64,000 bases of DNA from Novosphingobium sp. (GTDB lineage: Bacteria; Pseudomonadota; Alphaproteobacteria; Sphingomonadales; Sphingomonadaceae), in NCBI GenBank assembly GCA_026400375.1, contig JAPLPG010000235.1, positions 20,248 to 84,247 of the forward strand, written 5' to 3'. The position numbers and the translations under genes were made by a program. Shown here piece after piece: positions 17,959 to 28,740 of this stretch. The notes beneath the pieces are model-generated. The model was given only the letters and a program-made list of their open reading frames with translations, was not told the origin of the DNA and made no database searches. Positions within the stretch are counted from its first letter, which is position 1. Every line of letters begins with the position of its first letter.

Positions 17959-19221
17959 ATGGCCCGTTCCACCGCTCCTGACGATGAAATTCCCGGCGTT
18001 CCCGCCCGCCGCGCCGCGCTGCGCCTGCTCGATGCCGTGCTGCGCCGGGGTGACCCGCTTGATCAGGCCGCGCCGCCGATCCTGCGCGGCATCGAACGCG
18101 GCGATGATCGCGCGCTGGCGCTGGCCATCGCGCACGAGGCGCTGCGTTGGATGGCCGATCTCGATGCGCTGATCGATGGCGCGACAAGGCAGGTCCTGCC
18201 CGATGATGCCAAGGCCCGCGCAGTGCTGCGCATCATGCTCGCACAGGCGCTGCGGCTGAACCTGCCCGGCCACGCGGTGGTCGCCACCGGCCTGCCGTTG
18301 CTCACCGGTGGTCCGCGCCGCCTGGCGCACGGCGTGTTCTCCGCGGTGACCAAGGGGGGCGCCGGCCTGCCCGAAACGCCCACGCTTCCCGCCGCTGCCG
18401 CCATGCGCTGGCAGGCGTCCTGGCCCGGCCGGGTCGAGGCGATTGCCGCCGGTCTTGCCGTGCCGCCGCCGCTTGACCTGACCTTGCGCGATGCGTCGCA
18501 AACCGCGCTCTGGGCCGAGCGGCTGGGCGGCCACTCGCTCGCCCCCGGCCACGTGCGTCTTGCCCGTGCCGGCGCGATCGAGGCGCTCGAAGGCTTCAGC
18601 GAAGGCGCCTGGTGGGTGCAGGACCTTGCCGCAAGCGTTCCGGCCCGCCTGCTCGGCGCTGGAAACGGCCGCCGCGCGCTCGATCTCTGCGCGGCGCCGG
18701 GGGGCAAGACGCTGCAACTCGCAGCAGCAGGCTGGAGCGTCACCGCGCTCGACAAGTCCGCCCGCCGCAACGAACGGCTGGCCGAGAACCTTGAACGCAG
18801 CGGCCTGTCCGCCAATGTCGTGGCGGCCGATGTGTTGGCCTGGACGCCCGATGCCCCGTTCGATGCGATCCTGCTCGATGCCCCGTGCAGCGCCACCGGC
18901 ACCTGCCGCCGCCATCCCGACGTGCTGCACCGCCACGCCGCCATGGCCGATCTCACGGCGCTCCAGTCCGCCATGCTCGAACGTGCCGCGGCGTGGCTCG
19001 CCCCGGGCGGCACGCTGGTCTACGCGGTCTGCTCGCTCGAACGCGAGGAGGGCGAGGCTCAGGCAGCGGCTTTCACCGGCCTGACGCCGCATCCCGTTGC
19101 CGATGCAGATCTGCCCGAAGGCCTTGCCGCGCGCGATGGCCACTTCCGTTCGGACCCCGGCATGCTGGCCGAACACGGCGGCATCGACGGCTTCTTCGCC
19201 GCGCGCTGGACCAAGCCTTGA
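17959..19221 (+). CDS. rsmB: 16S rRNA m5C methyltransferase RsmB (NusB-like domain plus MTase)
   Basis: ALDLCAAPGGKTLQLAAAGWSVTALDKS...FDAILLDAPCSATGTCRRHPDVLHR. Confidence 0.85.
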   Translation: MARSTAPDDEIPGVPARRAALRLLDAVLRRGDPLDQAAPPILRGIERGDDRALALAIAHEALRWMADLDALIDGATRQVLPDDAKARAVLRIMLAQALRLNLPGHAVVATGLPLLTGGPRRLAHGVFSAVTKGGAGLPETPTLPAAAAMRWQASWPGRVEAIAAGLAVPPPLDLTLRDASQTALWAERLGGHSLAPGHVRLARAGAIEALEGFSEGAWWVQDLAASVPARLLGAGNGRRALDLCAAPGGKTLQLAAAGWSVTALDKSARRNERLAENLERSGLSANVVAADVLAWTPDAPFDAILLDAPCSATGTCRRHPDVLHRHAAMADLTALQSAMLERAAAWLAPGGTLVYAVCSLEREEGEAQAAAFTGLTPHPVADADLPEGLAARDGHFRSDPGMLAEHGGIDGFFAARWTKP

Positions 19222-19233
19222 GACTATCCAGCC

Positions 19234-19818
19234 CTAGCGCAGCCGTTTCAGGATGATGTAGACCGCGCCGGCGCCGCCGTGGCGGGGCTGGGCCGGGCGC
19301 ACCGCCGCGATCCGGCTGGCATGCGCGCTGTGCGCCAGCCAATCGAGCAACCGCGCCCGGATCACGCCGCGCTGGTTGCCCCGGGCATCTGTCGCATCGT
19401 GCGGGCGCGGCTTTCCCGCAATCAGCAGCATCACCCGCGAACCCATCGCCAGCGCCTGGGCGATCCCGCCATTGAGCCGGGCATGCGCCGCATCGAGCCC
19501 CATGCCATGCAGATCGATCGTCACGTCCGGGGCAATCGCCCCGCGCGCCACCAGCTTGCGCTCCCAGCTCGAATCAAGCCCATGCGCTTCCAGCGGTCGC
19601 TTGGCTGCCGTGGGCGAAGGGGCTGCAACCGGCATCGGCGGGGGGACGCGACCCTTGGCCCGCTTCGCTGCGGGCACCGGCATCGGCTGGGGCGCAGCAA
19701 GAGCGGCGGCATCTGCCGGTTTCGCTTTCGGCCGCACCGGATGGATCGGGGTGATCGTTGCGGCAACCTTCTGCCACAGCTCCGCCTCGTCAGGGGACAA
19801 GCCACGTGGCGCGCGCAT
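19234..19818 (-). CDS. Smr/MutS2 C-terminal domain protein
   Basis: TIDLHGMGLDAAHARLNGGIAQAL...LLIAGKPRPHD...GVIRARLLDWL...GGAGAVYIILKR. Confidence 0.85.
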   Translation of the reverse strand: MRAPRGLSPDEAELWQKVAATITPIHPVRPKAKPADAAALAAPQPMPVPAAKRAKGRVPPPMPVAAPSPTAAKRPLEAHGLDSSWERKLVARGAIAPDVTIDLHGMGLDAAHARLNGGIAQALAMGSRVMLLIAGKPRPHDATDARGNQRGVIRARLLDWLAHSAHASRIAAVRPAQPRHGGAGAVYIILKRLR

Positions 19819-21041
19819 CAGCGGCGTTCCGGCCCGGTCAGCCGTGCCAGCACGCCCTTGGGCAGGAGGATCAGTGCCCGCCCACGCGCGCTCATGCCCC
19901 CGGCAATGCGCCGCGCATCGGCCCCTGCGCCCCAGAACGTATCGAACCGGTTGCTGCCCTTGATCGCCCCGCCGGTGTCCTGCGCCACCCACAGCCCGCT
20001 GGCCTCGGCCCGGTCCAATTGCAGCCACACCGGCGCGCCCAGCGGCACGAAGGCGGGGTCTACCGCCACCGTCGATTGCCCGGTTACCGGCACGTTCAGC
20101 GCGCCCACCGGCCCCGGCCCGGTCAGTTCGCGGAAGAACACGTAGCTGCGGTTCTGCTGCATCAGGCGGCGCCCGGCATCGGGAAAATCGCGCAAGTAGC
20201 GCTGGATGCCCTGCAGCGATCCATCATACTGCCCCGGCCCCGATCCGATCAGTCCGCGATCCCGCATCAGCGAACCGATCCCCGAATAGGTATAGCCATT
20301 CTGCCCGGCATAGCCGATGCGGATCACGCTGCCATCGGGCGCGCGCAACCGGCCCGAGCCCTGGATCTGCAGGAAGAACACCTCCACCGGATCGGCGGCC
20401 CAGCCAATTTCCAGCCCCTTGCCGGCCAGCGCCCCGGCCTCGATCTGGGCGCGGTCCCAATAGGCGGTGAACACGCCCGCTTCGTCATAGCGGCCCAATG
20501 GCATGCGGCCATCGGGCAGGGGTTGCGCATCGCCGGGCCGCGCGCGCACCAGATCGGGCGGCAAGGCATAGACCGGCACGTCAAAGCCCGGCTGGCGCGC
20601 GCGGACCCCGGCAATCTCCGGCTCGAAGTAACCGGTAACGAAGGCATCGCCGCCCGCCACCTCGGCGCTCTCGAAATAGGTGGCGAAGAAGCGCGCAGCG
20701 TCGGCCGCCGGCCAGGCGGCGGCAGCGCTGCAGGCGGCGGTCCAGTCAGACGGCTGGGTCAGGCCGGAATTGTCGGTGCGCCGGGTCAGCCGTGGGCACG
20801 AGATGATGAAGCTGCGCAGCGCCACGGCGGCATTTGCGCCCTTGAAGCCCAGCCCGGCCACCACCGGGCCGCGCGATACGCCGGCGAGCGCTGCGCTCGG
20901 CGCGGACGTGGCAGGGCGTGGGGGCGGAACGGGCCGTGGCCCTTGCGTTTCCGGCACCAACCGCACGCACCCGCCAAGCAGAAAGAGCGCCACGATGATC
21001 GCGGCGCTCCTGTGATTGAAAAGTCTATGTAAAACGGTCAC
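19818..21041 (-). CDS. mltA: membrane-bound lytic murein transglycosylase A, lipoprotein
   Basis: ALFLLGGC lipobox; FVTGYFEPEIAGVRA, FFLQIQGSGRLRAPDG and AQDTGGAIKGSNRFDTFWGAGADA. GTG start inferred. Confidence 0.85.
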   Translation of the reverse strand: MTVLHRLFNHRSAAIIVALFLLGGCVRLVPETQGPRPVPPPRPATSAPSAALAGVSRGPVVAGLGFKGANAAVALRSFIISCPRLTRRTDNSGLTQPSDWTAACSAAAAWPAADAARFFATYFESAEVAGGDAFVTGYFEPEIAGVRARQPGFDVPVYALPPDLVRARPGDAQPLPDGRMPLGRYDEAGVFTAYWDRAQIEAGALAGKGLEIGWAADPVEVFFLQIQGSGRLRAPDGSVIRIGYAGQNGYTYSGIGSLMRDRGLIGSGPGQYDGSLQGIQRYLRDFPDAGRRLMQQNRSYVFFRELTGPGPVGALNVPVTGQSTVAVDPAFVPLGAPVWLQLDRAEASGLWVAQDTGGAIKGSNRFDTFWGAGADARRIAGGMSARGRALILLPKGVLARLTGPERR

Positions 21042-21087
21042 GGAGACTGGACCCGGCGGGATCAGGTCCGCGGACCTTGGCAAAGCA

Positions 21088-21771
21088 TCATGCTTCGTCG
21101 GTCTCGTCGAGCAGCCAATCGGGATCGCGCGCGGTGATATCGCGGCGGAATGTCCACAGGTCACGCGTCTCGACCGCGTCGTCAAGCGATCCGGCAACCA
21201 CGTGCCCTTCGGCATCCCGCGTTACCGATGCGACGTCTGCCAGGAAGCGCACGGTGATGCGCGCGGTCTTCGCTTCGATTGAAGCGGCAACGATGCGCGC
21301 TTCCTCGATGCGGATCACCCGGGCCACGATCGTCTCGCCCGCGGCGATGCGGGCATCGATGGCCGCTTCGAAACCGGCGAACACATCGTCGTCACACAGC
21401 TGGCGCAGTTCGTCCTTGTCGCCGCGCCAGAACGCTTCGAGCACCATGGCATAGGCAGCCTTCGATCCGGCGAGGAACTGGGCCAGGTCAAACCGGCGGT
21501 CGGCGGCGATGATCGCGCGCACGCCGGCTTCGGCGCTGTTGTCGAACGTGTTGGGTTCAGGCTGGGCCATTTCACGCGGGCGGGGCGCCAGCTGGCCGCC
21601 TTCGGACCCGCGCGAAACCGGTGGCTGGCGATTCTGCGACGAAGGATCGGGCTGTTCGATCCGGCGGCGCATCGGCTCCTCGTCATGCTCGGGCCGGCGG
21701 CCGAGGACGGAGTAGAGGCGCAAGCCCAAAAAGGCCGCAATCATCGCCAGGATCACAATCTGAACAATCAC
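21088..21771 (-). CDS. Tim44-like domain protein with N-terminal TM anchor
   Basis: IVQIVILAMIAAFLGLRLYSVLGRR; FLAGSKAAYAMVLEAFWRGDKDELRQLCDDDVFAGFEAAI. Confidence 0.8.
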   Translation of the reverse strand: MIVQIVILAMIAAFLGLRLYSVLGRRPEHDEEPMRRRIEQPDPSSQNRQPPVSRGSEGGQLAPRPREMAQPEPNTFDNSAEAGVRAIIAADRRFDLAQFLAGSKAAYAMVLEAFWRGDKDELRQLCDDDVFAGFEAAIDARIAAGETIVARVIRIEEARIVAASIEAKTARITVRFLADVASVTRDAEGHVVAGSLDDAVETRDLWTFRRDITARDPDWLLDETDEA

Positions 21772-22076
21772 GCGCAAGTTCCCGATACTGCCCGCGCACC
21801 CGCTGGGGGCGAGCGGCGTCATGCCAACCTGCCTCAAATAGTTACGGATTACAAATGAACAACGGGTGCATGGCCCTTTGGGCGGATCACGTGGGCGAAA
21901 ATCCGGTTCGACTGTTGAATTTAGGCTGGCAACAAGGGTGGCGGCACTGCGGCACTGCGGCACTGCCAGGCCGCGATCGCGCGGCCCGGCCGATTGCGCA
22001 AAGGCGGATTGCGAGGGAAACGCCACGGTGCTAGGCGCGCTGCCTTGAGGAAAACCCGTTCAGAAAGACGTCTCAC

Positions 22077-22595
22077 ATGGCCGACGAAGGCAACATCATC
22101 TCGAATCTCAACCTTGATGGCCCCGTTCCGAACGGGGAAGATACCTCGCCAGCGATCGGCCTGATCTCGCAGTACGTCAAGGACCTCTCGGTCGAGAACC
22201 CGAATGCGCCTGAATCGTATCAGTGGACAGATGTTCCTGAAATGGCGGTGGATTTCAACATCTCGGCACGCGTGATCCAGCCCGAGATCCACGAGATCGA
22301 ACTGAAGATCAACATCACCTCGAAGGGTCCGCAGGGCACCGCGTTCATCGTCGAACTGGCCTATTGCGGATTGATCGGCATGCGCAACGTGCCCGAAGAA
22401 CAGGCCCATCCGTTCCTGTTCGCCGAAGGCCCGCGCATCCTGTTCCCCTTCGCCCGCCGCGTCATTGCCGATGCCGTGCGCGATCTGGGCTACCCGCCGC
22501 TGCTGCTGGAACCCATCGATTTCAACGGCTTGTACATGCAGCAACTGGCGCAAGCACAAGCCACCGCCGAAGCCACCCCGGCAGGCCAGGCCTGA
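22077..22595 (+). CDS. secB: protein-export chaperone SecB
   Basis: SQYVKDLSVENPNAP...ELAYCGLIGMRNVPEEQAHPFLFAEGPRILFPFARRVIADAVRDLGYPPLLLEPIDF. Confidence 0.93.
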   Translation: MADEGNIISNLNLDGPVPNGEDTSPAIGLISQYVKDLSVENPNAPESYQWTDVPEMAVDFNISARVIQPEIHEIELKINITSKGPQGTAFIVELAYCGLIGMRNVPEEQAHPFLFAEGPRILFPFARRVIADAVRDLGYPPLLLEPIDFNGLYMQQLAQAQATAEATPAGQA

Positions 22596-22605
22596 TCCCG
22601 TCCCG

Positions 22606-22814
22606 AACCCGCTCATGCTGAGCCAGAACCCGCTCATGCTGAGCTTGTCGAAGCACTCGCCGCACCAGCGCTCCGGACGTTGCGCTGGGCCAGCGCCCTT
22701 CGACAGGCTCAGGGCGAGCGGGGTTGGGGGGATTGCCCAACGTCGGTGTGGCGCCAGCCGACGCCCGCTCATCCTGAGCTTGTCGAAGGATCATGCCGAG
22801 CCTGTCGAAGGATG
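22606..22814. repeat. REP-like cluster, direct and inverted copies of cccgctcatcctgagcttgtcgaagga
   Basis: Copies at about 22629-22654 (+), 22698-22721 (inverted), 22763-22789 (+), 22793-22813 (+), and a truncated copy near 22608. Confidence 0.85.
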
Positions 22815-22847
22815 CGCCCCACAGCGCCAGGCTTGCAGGCAAGCGCC

Positions 22848-24419
22848 ATGAACCTCCTCAAGGCTACCGGCTCCATCGGCGGGCTGACCCTGCTCAGCCG
22901 CATCCTCGGGCTGGTGCGCGACAGCCTGTTTGCCCGATTTGTCGGCGCGGGCTTCGCTTCGGACGCCTTCCTCGTCGCCTTCCGCCTGCCCAAAATGTTC
23001 CGCGCGCTCTTTGCCGAAGGCGCGTTTTCCGCAGCCTTCATCCCGATGTTCAACAAGCGCGTGGCCGACCCTGAAGGCCGGGGCCTGCGCGATGGGCTGG
23101 ATTTTGCCGAAGCCGCGCTGGCCGTGCTCCTGCCCGTGCTGCTGGCGATGACCATCCTGCTCGAGGTCTTTGCCTGGCCGGTCACGCTGGTGCTGTCGGG
23201 CCGCTTCAACGGGGTCAGCGACGCGCAGTTTGCCTATGCGGTGGAACTGTCGCGCTGGACCATACCCTACCTGATGCTGATCAGCCTCGTGTCGTTGCTG
23301 GGCGGCATCTTGAATTCATTGCAGAAATTCTGGGTCAATGCCGCAGCGCCGATCCTGCTCAACGTCACGCTGATCGTGGCACTGCTCGGTTTCCATTCCG
23401 ACGATCCGCTGCTGACGGCGCGCAACCAGGCGATTGCGGTTTCGGTATCGGGCGCCTTGCAACTGGCGTGGCTGGCGCTGGCCTGCCGCCAGAACGGCGT
23501 CAGCCTGAAGTGGCGGCGCCCGCGCCTTTCGCCCGAAGTGCGCGCCTTGCTCAGGCTGATCCTGCCCGCGGCCGCAGGGGCAGGCGCGGTGCAGATCAAC
23601 CTCGTCATCTCCACGGCGCTGGCCGCATCGCTGCTCGATGCCGGATCGGTGACCTATATCTACATGGCCGACCGGTTGAACCAGCTGCCGCTCGGCCTGA
23701 TCGGCATCGGCCTTGGCACCGTGCTCCTGCCCACGATCTCGCGCCAGCTGGGCGGCGGGGAAGAGGCGGCGGCGATGGAGACGCAGAACCGCGGGATGGA
23801 ACTGGCACTTCTGCTGACCTTGCCCGCCACGATGGCGCTGGTGCTGTGCGGAGAGCCGATTGCCGCCGCGCTGTTCGGCTATGGCAAGTTCGATGCGACC
23901 GACACGCATTTCACCGCGCAGGCGCTGGCCGCGTTCTCTATCGGCCTGCCCAGCTACATCCTGGTCAAGGTGCTGACGCCGGGCTTCTATGCGCGGCAGG
24001 ACACGAAAACGCCGTTGCGCTTTGCGATGATCTCGATGGGCGTGAACCTCGTCGGCAATCTTCTGCTGATCGTGCCGCTGCGCCACATGGGGCCCCCGCT
24101 GGCAACGGCACTGGCCTCCACCGTCAATGTCGCGCTGCTCTATGTCACGCTGGCACGGCGCGGCCATTTCGTCGCCGATGCGCGGCTGAAGCGCCGGGTC
24201 TGGCGGCTCGCGCTGGCCGCCGTGGCGATGGGCGCGGTGCTGTGGGCAGGGCAGGGGCTGGTCATGCCCTATGTTCATGGCACCTGGACGATCCGCGTTG
24301 CTGCCATGGCCGCTCTGGTCACGTCCGGGGTCGTGGTCTATGGCCTCGCCGCCGTCCTCACCGGGGCTTTCCGGGTGAGCGACCTCAAACTGCTCCTGCG
24401 GCGTCGCCGCTCCAACTGA
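22848..24419 (+). CDS. murJ: lipid II flippase MurJ
   Basis: [63 protein letters not shown]; multi-TM. Confidence 0.92.
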   Translation: MNLLKATGSIGGLTLLSRILGLVRDSLFARFVGAGFASDAFLVAFRLPKMFRALFAEGAFSAAFIPMFNKRVADPEGRGLRDGLDFAEAALAVLLPVLLAMTILLEVFAWPVTLVLSGRFNGVSDAQFAYAVELSRWTIPYLMLISLVSLLGGILNSLQKFWVNAAAPILLNVTLIVALLGFHSDDPLLTARNQAIAVSVSGALQLAWLALACRQNGVSLKWRRPRLSPEVRALLRLILPAAAGAGAVQINLVISTALAASLLDAGSVTYIYMADRLNQLPLGLIGIGLGTVLLPTISRQLGGGEEAAAMETQNRGMELALLLTLPATMALVLCGEPIAAALFGYGKFDATDTHFTAQALAAFSIGLPSYILVKVLTPGFYARQDTKTPLRFAMISMGVNLVGNLLLIVPLRHMGPPLATALASTVNVALLYVTLARRGHFVADARLKRRVWRLALAAVAMGAVLWAGQGLVMPYVHGTWTIRVAAMAALVTSGVVVYGLAAVLTGAFRVSDLKLLLRRRRSN

Positions 24420-24429
24420 AGGCCCAGCC

Positions 24430-25449
24430 ATGCGTATCGTTTCCGGCATCCAGCCCACCGGCAATCTCCACCTCGGCAATTATCTGGGTGCGATCCGGAA
24501 CTGGGTGCGCATGCAGGACGAATGGTCGGCCAAGGGCGCGCAGTGCCTCTATTTCCTCGCCGATCTGCATGCCATCTCGATGCCGCACGATCCGGTGGAA
24601 CTGGCCGCCAACACGCGTGAAATGGTTGCGGCGCTGGTGTCCTGCGGGATCGATCCCGACAAGTCGATCCTGTTCAACCAGGCGCAGGTGCCGGCCCATG
24701 TCGAACTGCAGTGGCTGCTCAATGGCACCGCGCGGATGGGCTGGCTGAACCGGATGACGCAGTGGAAGGACAAGGCCGGCAAGAACCGCGAAGGCGCCTC
24801 GGTCGCGCTGTTCACCTATCCGGTGCTGCAGGCCGCCGACGTGCTGCTCTATCAGGCCACGCACGTTCCGGTGGGCGAGGACCAGAAGCAGCATCTGGAA
24901 CTGGCGCGCGACATCGCGCAGAAGTTCAACAACGATTTCTGCGCCGAAGGTGCGCCGCTGTTCACCCTGCCCGATCCGATCATCCCGCCTGAAGCGGCGC
25001 GGATCATGTCGTTGCGCGATGGCTCGGCCAAGATGAGCAAGTCCGATCCTTCGGACATGAGCCGCATCAACCTGACCGACGATGCCGATGCGATCATGCA
25101 GAAGGTGAAGAAGGCCCGCACCGATCCCGAACCGCTGCCCGCAACGGTCGAGGGACTGGCGGGCCGCCCGGAAGCCAACAATCTCGTCGGCATTTATGCG
25201 GCCATGGCAGGAACTTCGCCCGCCGATGTGCTGGCGCAGTTCGAAGGCAAGGGCTTTGGCCAGTTCAAGCCGGCTCTTGGCGAACTGCTGGTCGAAACGC
25301 TGTCGCCAATGGCGGCCCGCTATCGCGAATTGCGCCAGGATGGCGAGGCGCTTGATGCGATTCTGGCCAAGGGCGCGTTGAAGGCGCGCGATCTTGCCGC
25401 TCCCACTCTGGCACGCACCTACCAGGCGTTGGGGCTGGTCAGGGGTTGA
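24430..25449 (+). CDS. trpS: tryptophanyl-tRNA synthetase
   Basis: [21 protein letters not shown]...[17 protein letters not shown]...[13 protein letters not shown]. Confidence 0.95.
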   Translation: MRIVSGIQPTGNLHLGNYLGAIRNWVRMQDEWSAKGAQCLYFLADLHAISMPHDPVELAANTREMVAALVSCGIDPDKSILFNQAQVPAHVELQWLLNGTARMGWLNRMTQWKDKAGKNREGASVALFTYPVLQAADVLLYQATHVPVGEDQKQHLELARDIAQKFNNDFCAEGAPLFTLPDPIIPPEAARIMSLRDGSAKMSKSDPSDMSRINLTDDADAIMQKVKKARTDPEPLPATVEGLAGRPEANNLVGIYAAMAGTSPADVLAQFEGKGFGQFKPALGELLVETLSPMAARYRELRQDGEALDAILAKGALKARDLAAPTLARTYQALGLVRG

Positions 25450-25639
25450 TTTTGCGGCAGAATGTTGCGGAAGATTACGCGCCTGCAACATATGTTACAG
25501 ACTCCATTCAACGTGCATTCAGCACTTCCTGTCCAGAAAGGCGGCATGCTAAGCAGAGATGCGTCCGGCATGTTCGTTGGCAGGCCAAGGGGTCCGCAGC
25601 GAGCCATGGGGCGGCGGACGGCACGATAGGAGTCGCAGG

Positions 25640-26407
25640 ATGAAAATGCCTTTGCCAAACAATCCGAGTTCGCGCGCCCAACGTTCGCCTTTGCAGCGTC
25701 GGCTTCTCGGCCTTTCGGCGGTGTCGCTGATGCTGGTCACGCTGTCCGGCTGCGCCACCCCGTTCAAGGCCGACGTGAAGCGCTTCCAGACCCAGCTTCC
25801 GGCGCCGACCGGGCAGTCCTTCGCGGTGGTTGCCGATGATCCGCGCGATGCCGGCGGGCTCGAATTCGCGCAATATGCCACGCTGGTCGGACGGCAGATG
25901 GAAAAGCTGGGCTATCGCCCGGCCAATGCCGATGTCGCCGACCTGATCGTGAAGTTTGATTACGGCATCGATGGCGGGCGCGATCGCGTGCGCTCCACCG
26001 GTTTCAACGACCCGTTCTGGGGCGGTTGGGGTGGCTGGGGCGGCTGGGGTCCGGGCTGGGGCCCTGCCTATGGCCGAGGCTGGGGCCGTCGCGGCTTTGC
26101 CGGTGGCTTTGGCGGCGGCTGGGGCTGGGGCTGGAACGATCCGTTCTTCTTCGGCGGCAACGGCTGGGGCGGCGGAGTCGATGTGGTCACCGTCTACACT
26201 TCGGGCATCGACCTGAAGATCGATCGCCGCGCCGATGGCCAGCGCCTGTTCGAAGGCAAGGCCGAGGCTGCGTCGCAGTCCAACCGCCTGTCCTACGTGG
26301 TGCCCAACCTGGTCGAGGCGATGTTCACCGATTTCCCCGGAAACAACGGGGAAACCGTCAGGATTTCCATCGCTCCTGAAAAGAAGACGGTGAAGCGGGT
26401 CAACTGA
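25640..26407 (+). CDS. DUF4136 lipoprotein with Gly/Trp-rich insert
   Basis: LVTLSGCATPF lipobox; WGGWGGWGGWGPGWGPAYGRGWGRRGFAGGFGGGWGWGWNDPFFFGG. Confidence 0.75.
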   Translation: MKMPLPNNPSSRAQRSPLQRRLLGLSAVSLMLVTLSGCATPFKADVKRFQTQLPAPTGQSFAVVADDPRDAGGLEFAQYATLVGRQMEKLGYRPANADVADLIVKFDYGIDGGRDRVRSTGFNDPFWGGWGGWGGWGPGWGPAYGRGWGRRGFAGGFGGGWGWGWNDPFFFGGNGWGGGVDVVTVYTSGIDLKIDRRADGQRLFEGKAEAASQSNRLSYVVPNLVEAMFTDFPGNNGETVRISIAPEKKTVKRVN

Positions 26408-26443
26408 TCCTGAAGTGCACCTAACTGCACCTAGCAGCACCAA

Positions 26444-26477
26444 GAGGGGCCTTGCAGCGATGCGAGGCCCCTTTTTC
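26444..26477. terminator. Rho-independent terminator-like hairpin with T-run
   Basis: gaggggcct tgcagcgatgcg aggcccctttttc, after the DUF4136 gene. Confidence 0.75.
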
Positions 26478-26949
26478 AGCCCTTCAGCGCGGCCAGTCCG
26501 CCGGTCGATCCGAACCCGCCTTCGCCACGCGCGGTGGCTTCGAGTTCGGTGACCTCGACCCAGGTCCCGCGCGTGACCGGCGCGACGACCAGTTGCGCCA
26601 CGCGGTCGCCCCGGCGGATCGAGAAGCTCTCGGTGCCGAGGTTGATCATGATCACTTTCAGCTCGCCGCGATAATCGCTGTCGATCGTGCCCGGTGTGTT
26701 GGGAACGGTGACGCCGTGCTTTAGTGCAAGGCCCGAGCGGGGGCGCACCTGGATTTCGTAACCTGCTGGAATCGCGATGGAAAGTCCGGTCGCCACGGCA
26801 TGACGCGCGCCGGGGACAAGGTCGAGGTCCTCGGCCGCGACCACGTCCATCCCGGCAGCACCATCGGTGGCGTAGGCAGGAAGGGGCAGGCCCTCGCCGT
26901 GGGGCAGGCGCTTTACGAGGACGGGGACTTCAGGCGATGGCATCAGCAA
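26476..26949 (-). CDS. dut: dUTP diphosphatase
   Basis: [11 protein letters not shown]...[31 protein letters not shown]...[13 protein letters not shown]. Confidence 0.93.
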   Translation of the reverse strand: MLMPSPEVPVLVKRLPHGEGLPLPAYATDGAAGMDVVAAEDLDLVPGARHAVATGLSIAIPAGYEIQVRPRSGLALKHGVTVPNTPGTIDSDYRGELKVIMINLGTESFSIRRGDRVAQLVVAPVTRGTWVEVTELEATARGEGGFGSTGGLAALKG

Positions 26950-28228
26950 TTCTTTCGATCAAAGCGGCGGCGGCGGCGGCCTTGGGCAGTTCGGGCAGGC
27001 TTTCCACGCCAGCGGCGGTGACGATGTGCAAGCCATTGATTTCCCCGCCCATTGCATGGGTGGCAACATCGTTGGCGACGATCCAGTCGGCCCCCTTGCG
27101 CAGCAGTTTGGCGCGGGCGTGGTCGAGCACGTCGTTGGTTTCCGCGGCAAAGCCGACGACCAGCGCAGGGCGGCGGTCAGACTGGCAGAGCGAGGCCAGA
27201 ATATCGGGATTTTCAACCAGTTGCAGCGGCGGGACTTGGCCGGACCCGTCCTTCTTGATCTTCTGCGCGGCTTCCCCGGCGCTGCGCCAATCGGCCACCG
27301 CGGCAACCATGATCGCGACATCGGCGGGCAGGGCGGCCTCGACCGCCGCCGACATCTGCCGCGCCGTTTCCACATCGATCCGCGTAACCCCTTGCGGCGT
27401 ATCGAGATTTACGGGGCCTGCGATCAGCGTGACCCTGGCACCGGCCCGCGCGGCGGCGGCGGCGATGGCAAAGCCCTGCTTCCCGCTCGACCGGTTGGCG
27501 ATGTAGCGCACCGGGTCGATCGGTTCGTGCGTGGGGCCCGCGGTGATCAGCACGTGCTTGCCGGCGAGGCATCCTTCGACAGGCTCAGCCCCTTCGACAG
27601 GCTCAGCCCCTTCGACAGGCTCAGGACGGGCGGGGTCGTGGTCGGTACTTTCTCCAGACCCCGATCGTGCTGAGCTTGTCGAAGCACAAAGCCCCAACAT
27701 CCGCGCAATTTCTTCAACGATCGCAATGGGTTCCGGCAGCCGCCCGGGGCCGAATTCGCCACACGCCATCGCGCCGTCATCCGGCTCCATAACGCTCACG
27801 CCATCGCCGCGCAGCGTGGCGATGTTGCGGACCGTGGCCGGGTGATGCCACATGCGCACGTTCATCGCGGGCACGGCCAGCACCGGCTTGTCGGTGGCGA
27901 GCAGCAGCGTGGTGGCAAGATCGTTGGCAATGCCGCCTGCCATCCGCGCCATCAGGTCTGCCGTGGCCGGGCACACGACCACAAGATCGGCCTGCCGCGA
28001 CAGCTGGATGTGGCCCATCTCGACCTCGTTCTTGAGGTCCCACAGCGTTGTATGGACGGGATTTTCGCTGAGCGCGGCCAGCGTCATCGCGGTAACGAAG
28101 TGCGCGCCGCCTTCTGTCAGCACGCAGGTGACATCGGCCCCCTGCTTGCGCAGCAGGCGCACCAGTTCGCAGGCCTTGTAGGCCGCGATGCCGCCGCCGA
28201 TGATGAGCAGGATGCGCCGACTGTTCAT
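26930..28228 (-). CDS. coaBC: bifunctional CoaBC (phosphopantothenoylcysteine decarboxylase / phosphopantothenate-cysteine ligase)
   Basis: [25 protein letters not shown]...[16 protein letters not shown]...[32 protein letters not shown]. Confidence 0.92.
   Translation of the reverse strand: MNSRRILLIIGGGIAAYKACELVRLLRKQGADVTCVLTEGGAHFVTAMTLAALSENPVHTTLWDLKNEVEMGHIQLSRQADLVVVCPATADLMARMAGGIANDLATTLLLATDKPVLAVPAMNVRMWHHPATVRNIATLRGDGVSVMEPDDGAMACGEFGPGRLPEPIAIVEEIARMLGLCASTSSARSGSGESTDHDPARPEPVEGAEPVEGAEPVEGCLAGKHVLITAGPTHEPIDPVRYIANRSSGKQGFAIAAAAARAGARVTLIAGPVNLDTPQGVTRIDVETARQMSAAVEAALPADVAIMVAAVADWRSAGEAAQKIKKDGSGQVPPLQLVENPDILASLCQSDRRPALVVGFAAETNDVLDHARAKLLRKGADWIVANDVATHAMGGEINGLHIVTAAGVESLPELPKAAAAAALIERIADAIA
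27573..27684. repeat. REP-family copies inside coaBC: three 18-bp-spaced ccttcgacaggctcag units plus inverted ctgagcttgtcgaag
   Basis: Units start at 27573, 27591 and 27609; inverted arm 27670-27684. Encodes [18 protein letters not shown]. Confidence 0.9.
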
Positions 28229-28341
28229 GGTGCCGTTCATGGCCGCGCTTGTGCATTGGCCTGCGGCTGGGCGCAATCCTTTTGCGTGTGCGGCGCGGTT
28301 GGGGCAGTGTCGGGCAGGACTTCACGATTGAGGAATGGCCG

Positions 28342-28740
28342 ATGCGACTGATCCTTACGGCGCTGGTGTTTCTGGCCGGACTGTTCGACCTGTTCCTTGC
28401 CATCAGCTTTCTGACCGGCCCCGAACAGGCGGCGCGGGGGTTTGGCATTGCGGCGACCGGAATCGGTGGAATATCGACAATCCGGGCAGACTTTACCGCA
28501 TTCTTCGGCGTGGCGGCGGTGTGCATGATGTGGGGCGCGTGGCGGCGCAATGCCGATCTGCTGCTGGTGCCCGCGCTGCTGTTCGGCACGTCTTTCGTCG
28601 GCCGGGCGATCAATCTTGGCGTGACCGGCGCCCATCCCGGCTGGCCGGTGCCGATGGCGGTGGAAGCAGCGCACGTGCTGCTGATGCTGGCGGCCTGGCG
28701 GATGCTGCCGCATCACAAGCTTGACGAGATTGCAGGGTGA
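28342..28740 (+). CDS. small multi-TM membrane protein (possibly DUF4345-like)
   Basis: MRLILTALVFLAGLFDLFLAISFLTGPEQAARGFGI...; about four hydrophobic segments. Confidence 0.55.
   Translation: MRLILTALVFLAGLFDLFLAISFLTGPEQAARGFGIAATGIGGISTIRADFTAFFGVAAVCMMWGAWRRNADLLLVPALLFGTSFVGRAINLGVTGAHPGWPVPMAVEAAHVLLMLAAWRMLPHHKLDEIAG

Noticed and set aside
27573-27684. CRISPR-like array inside coaBC
   Set aside because: Only three short units with 2 bp gaps, no spacers and no cas genes; it is a REP-type palindrome.
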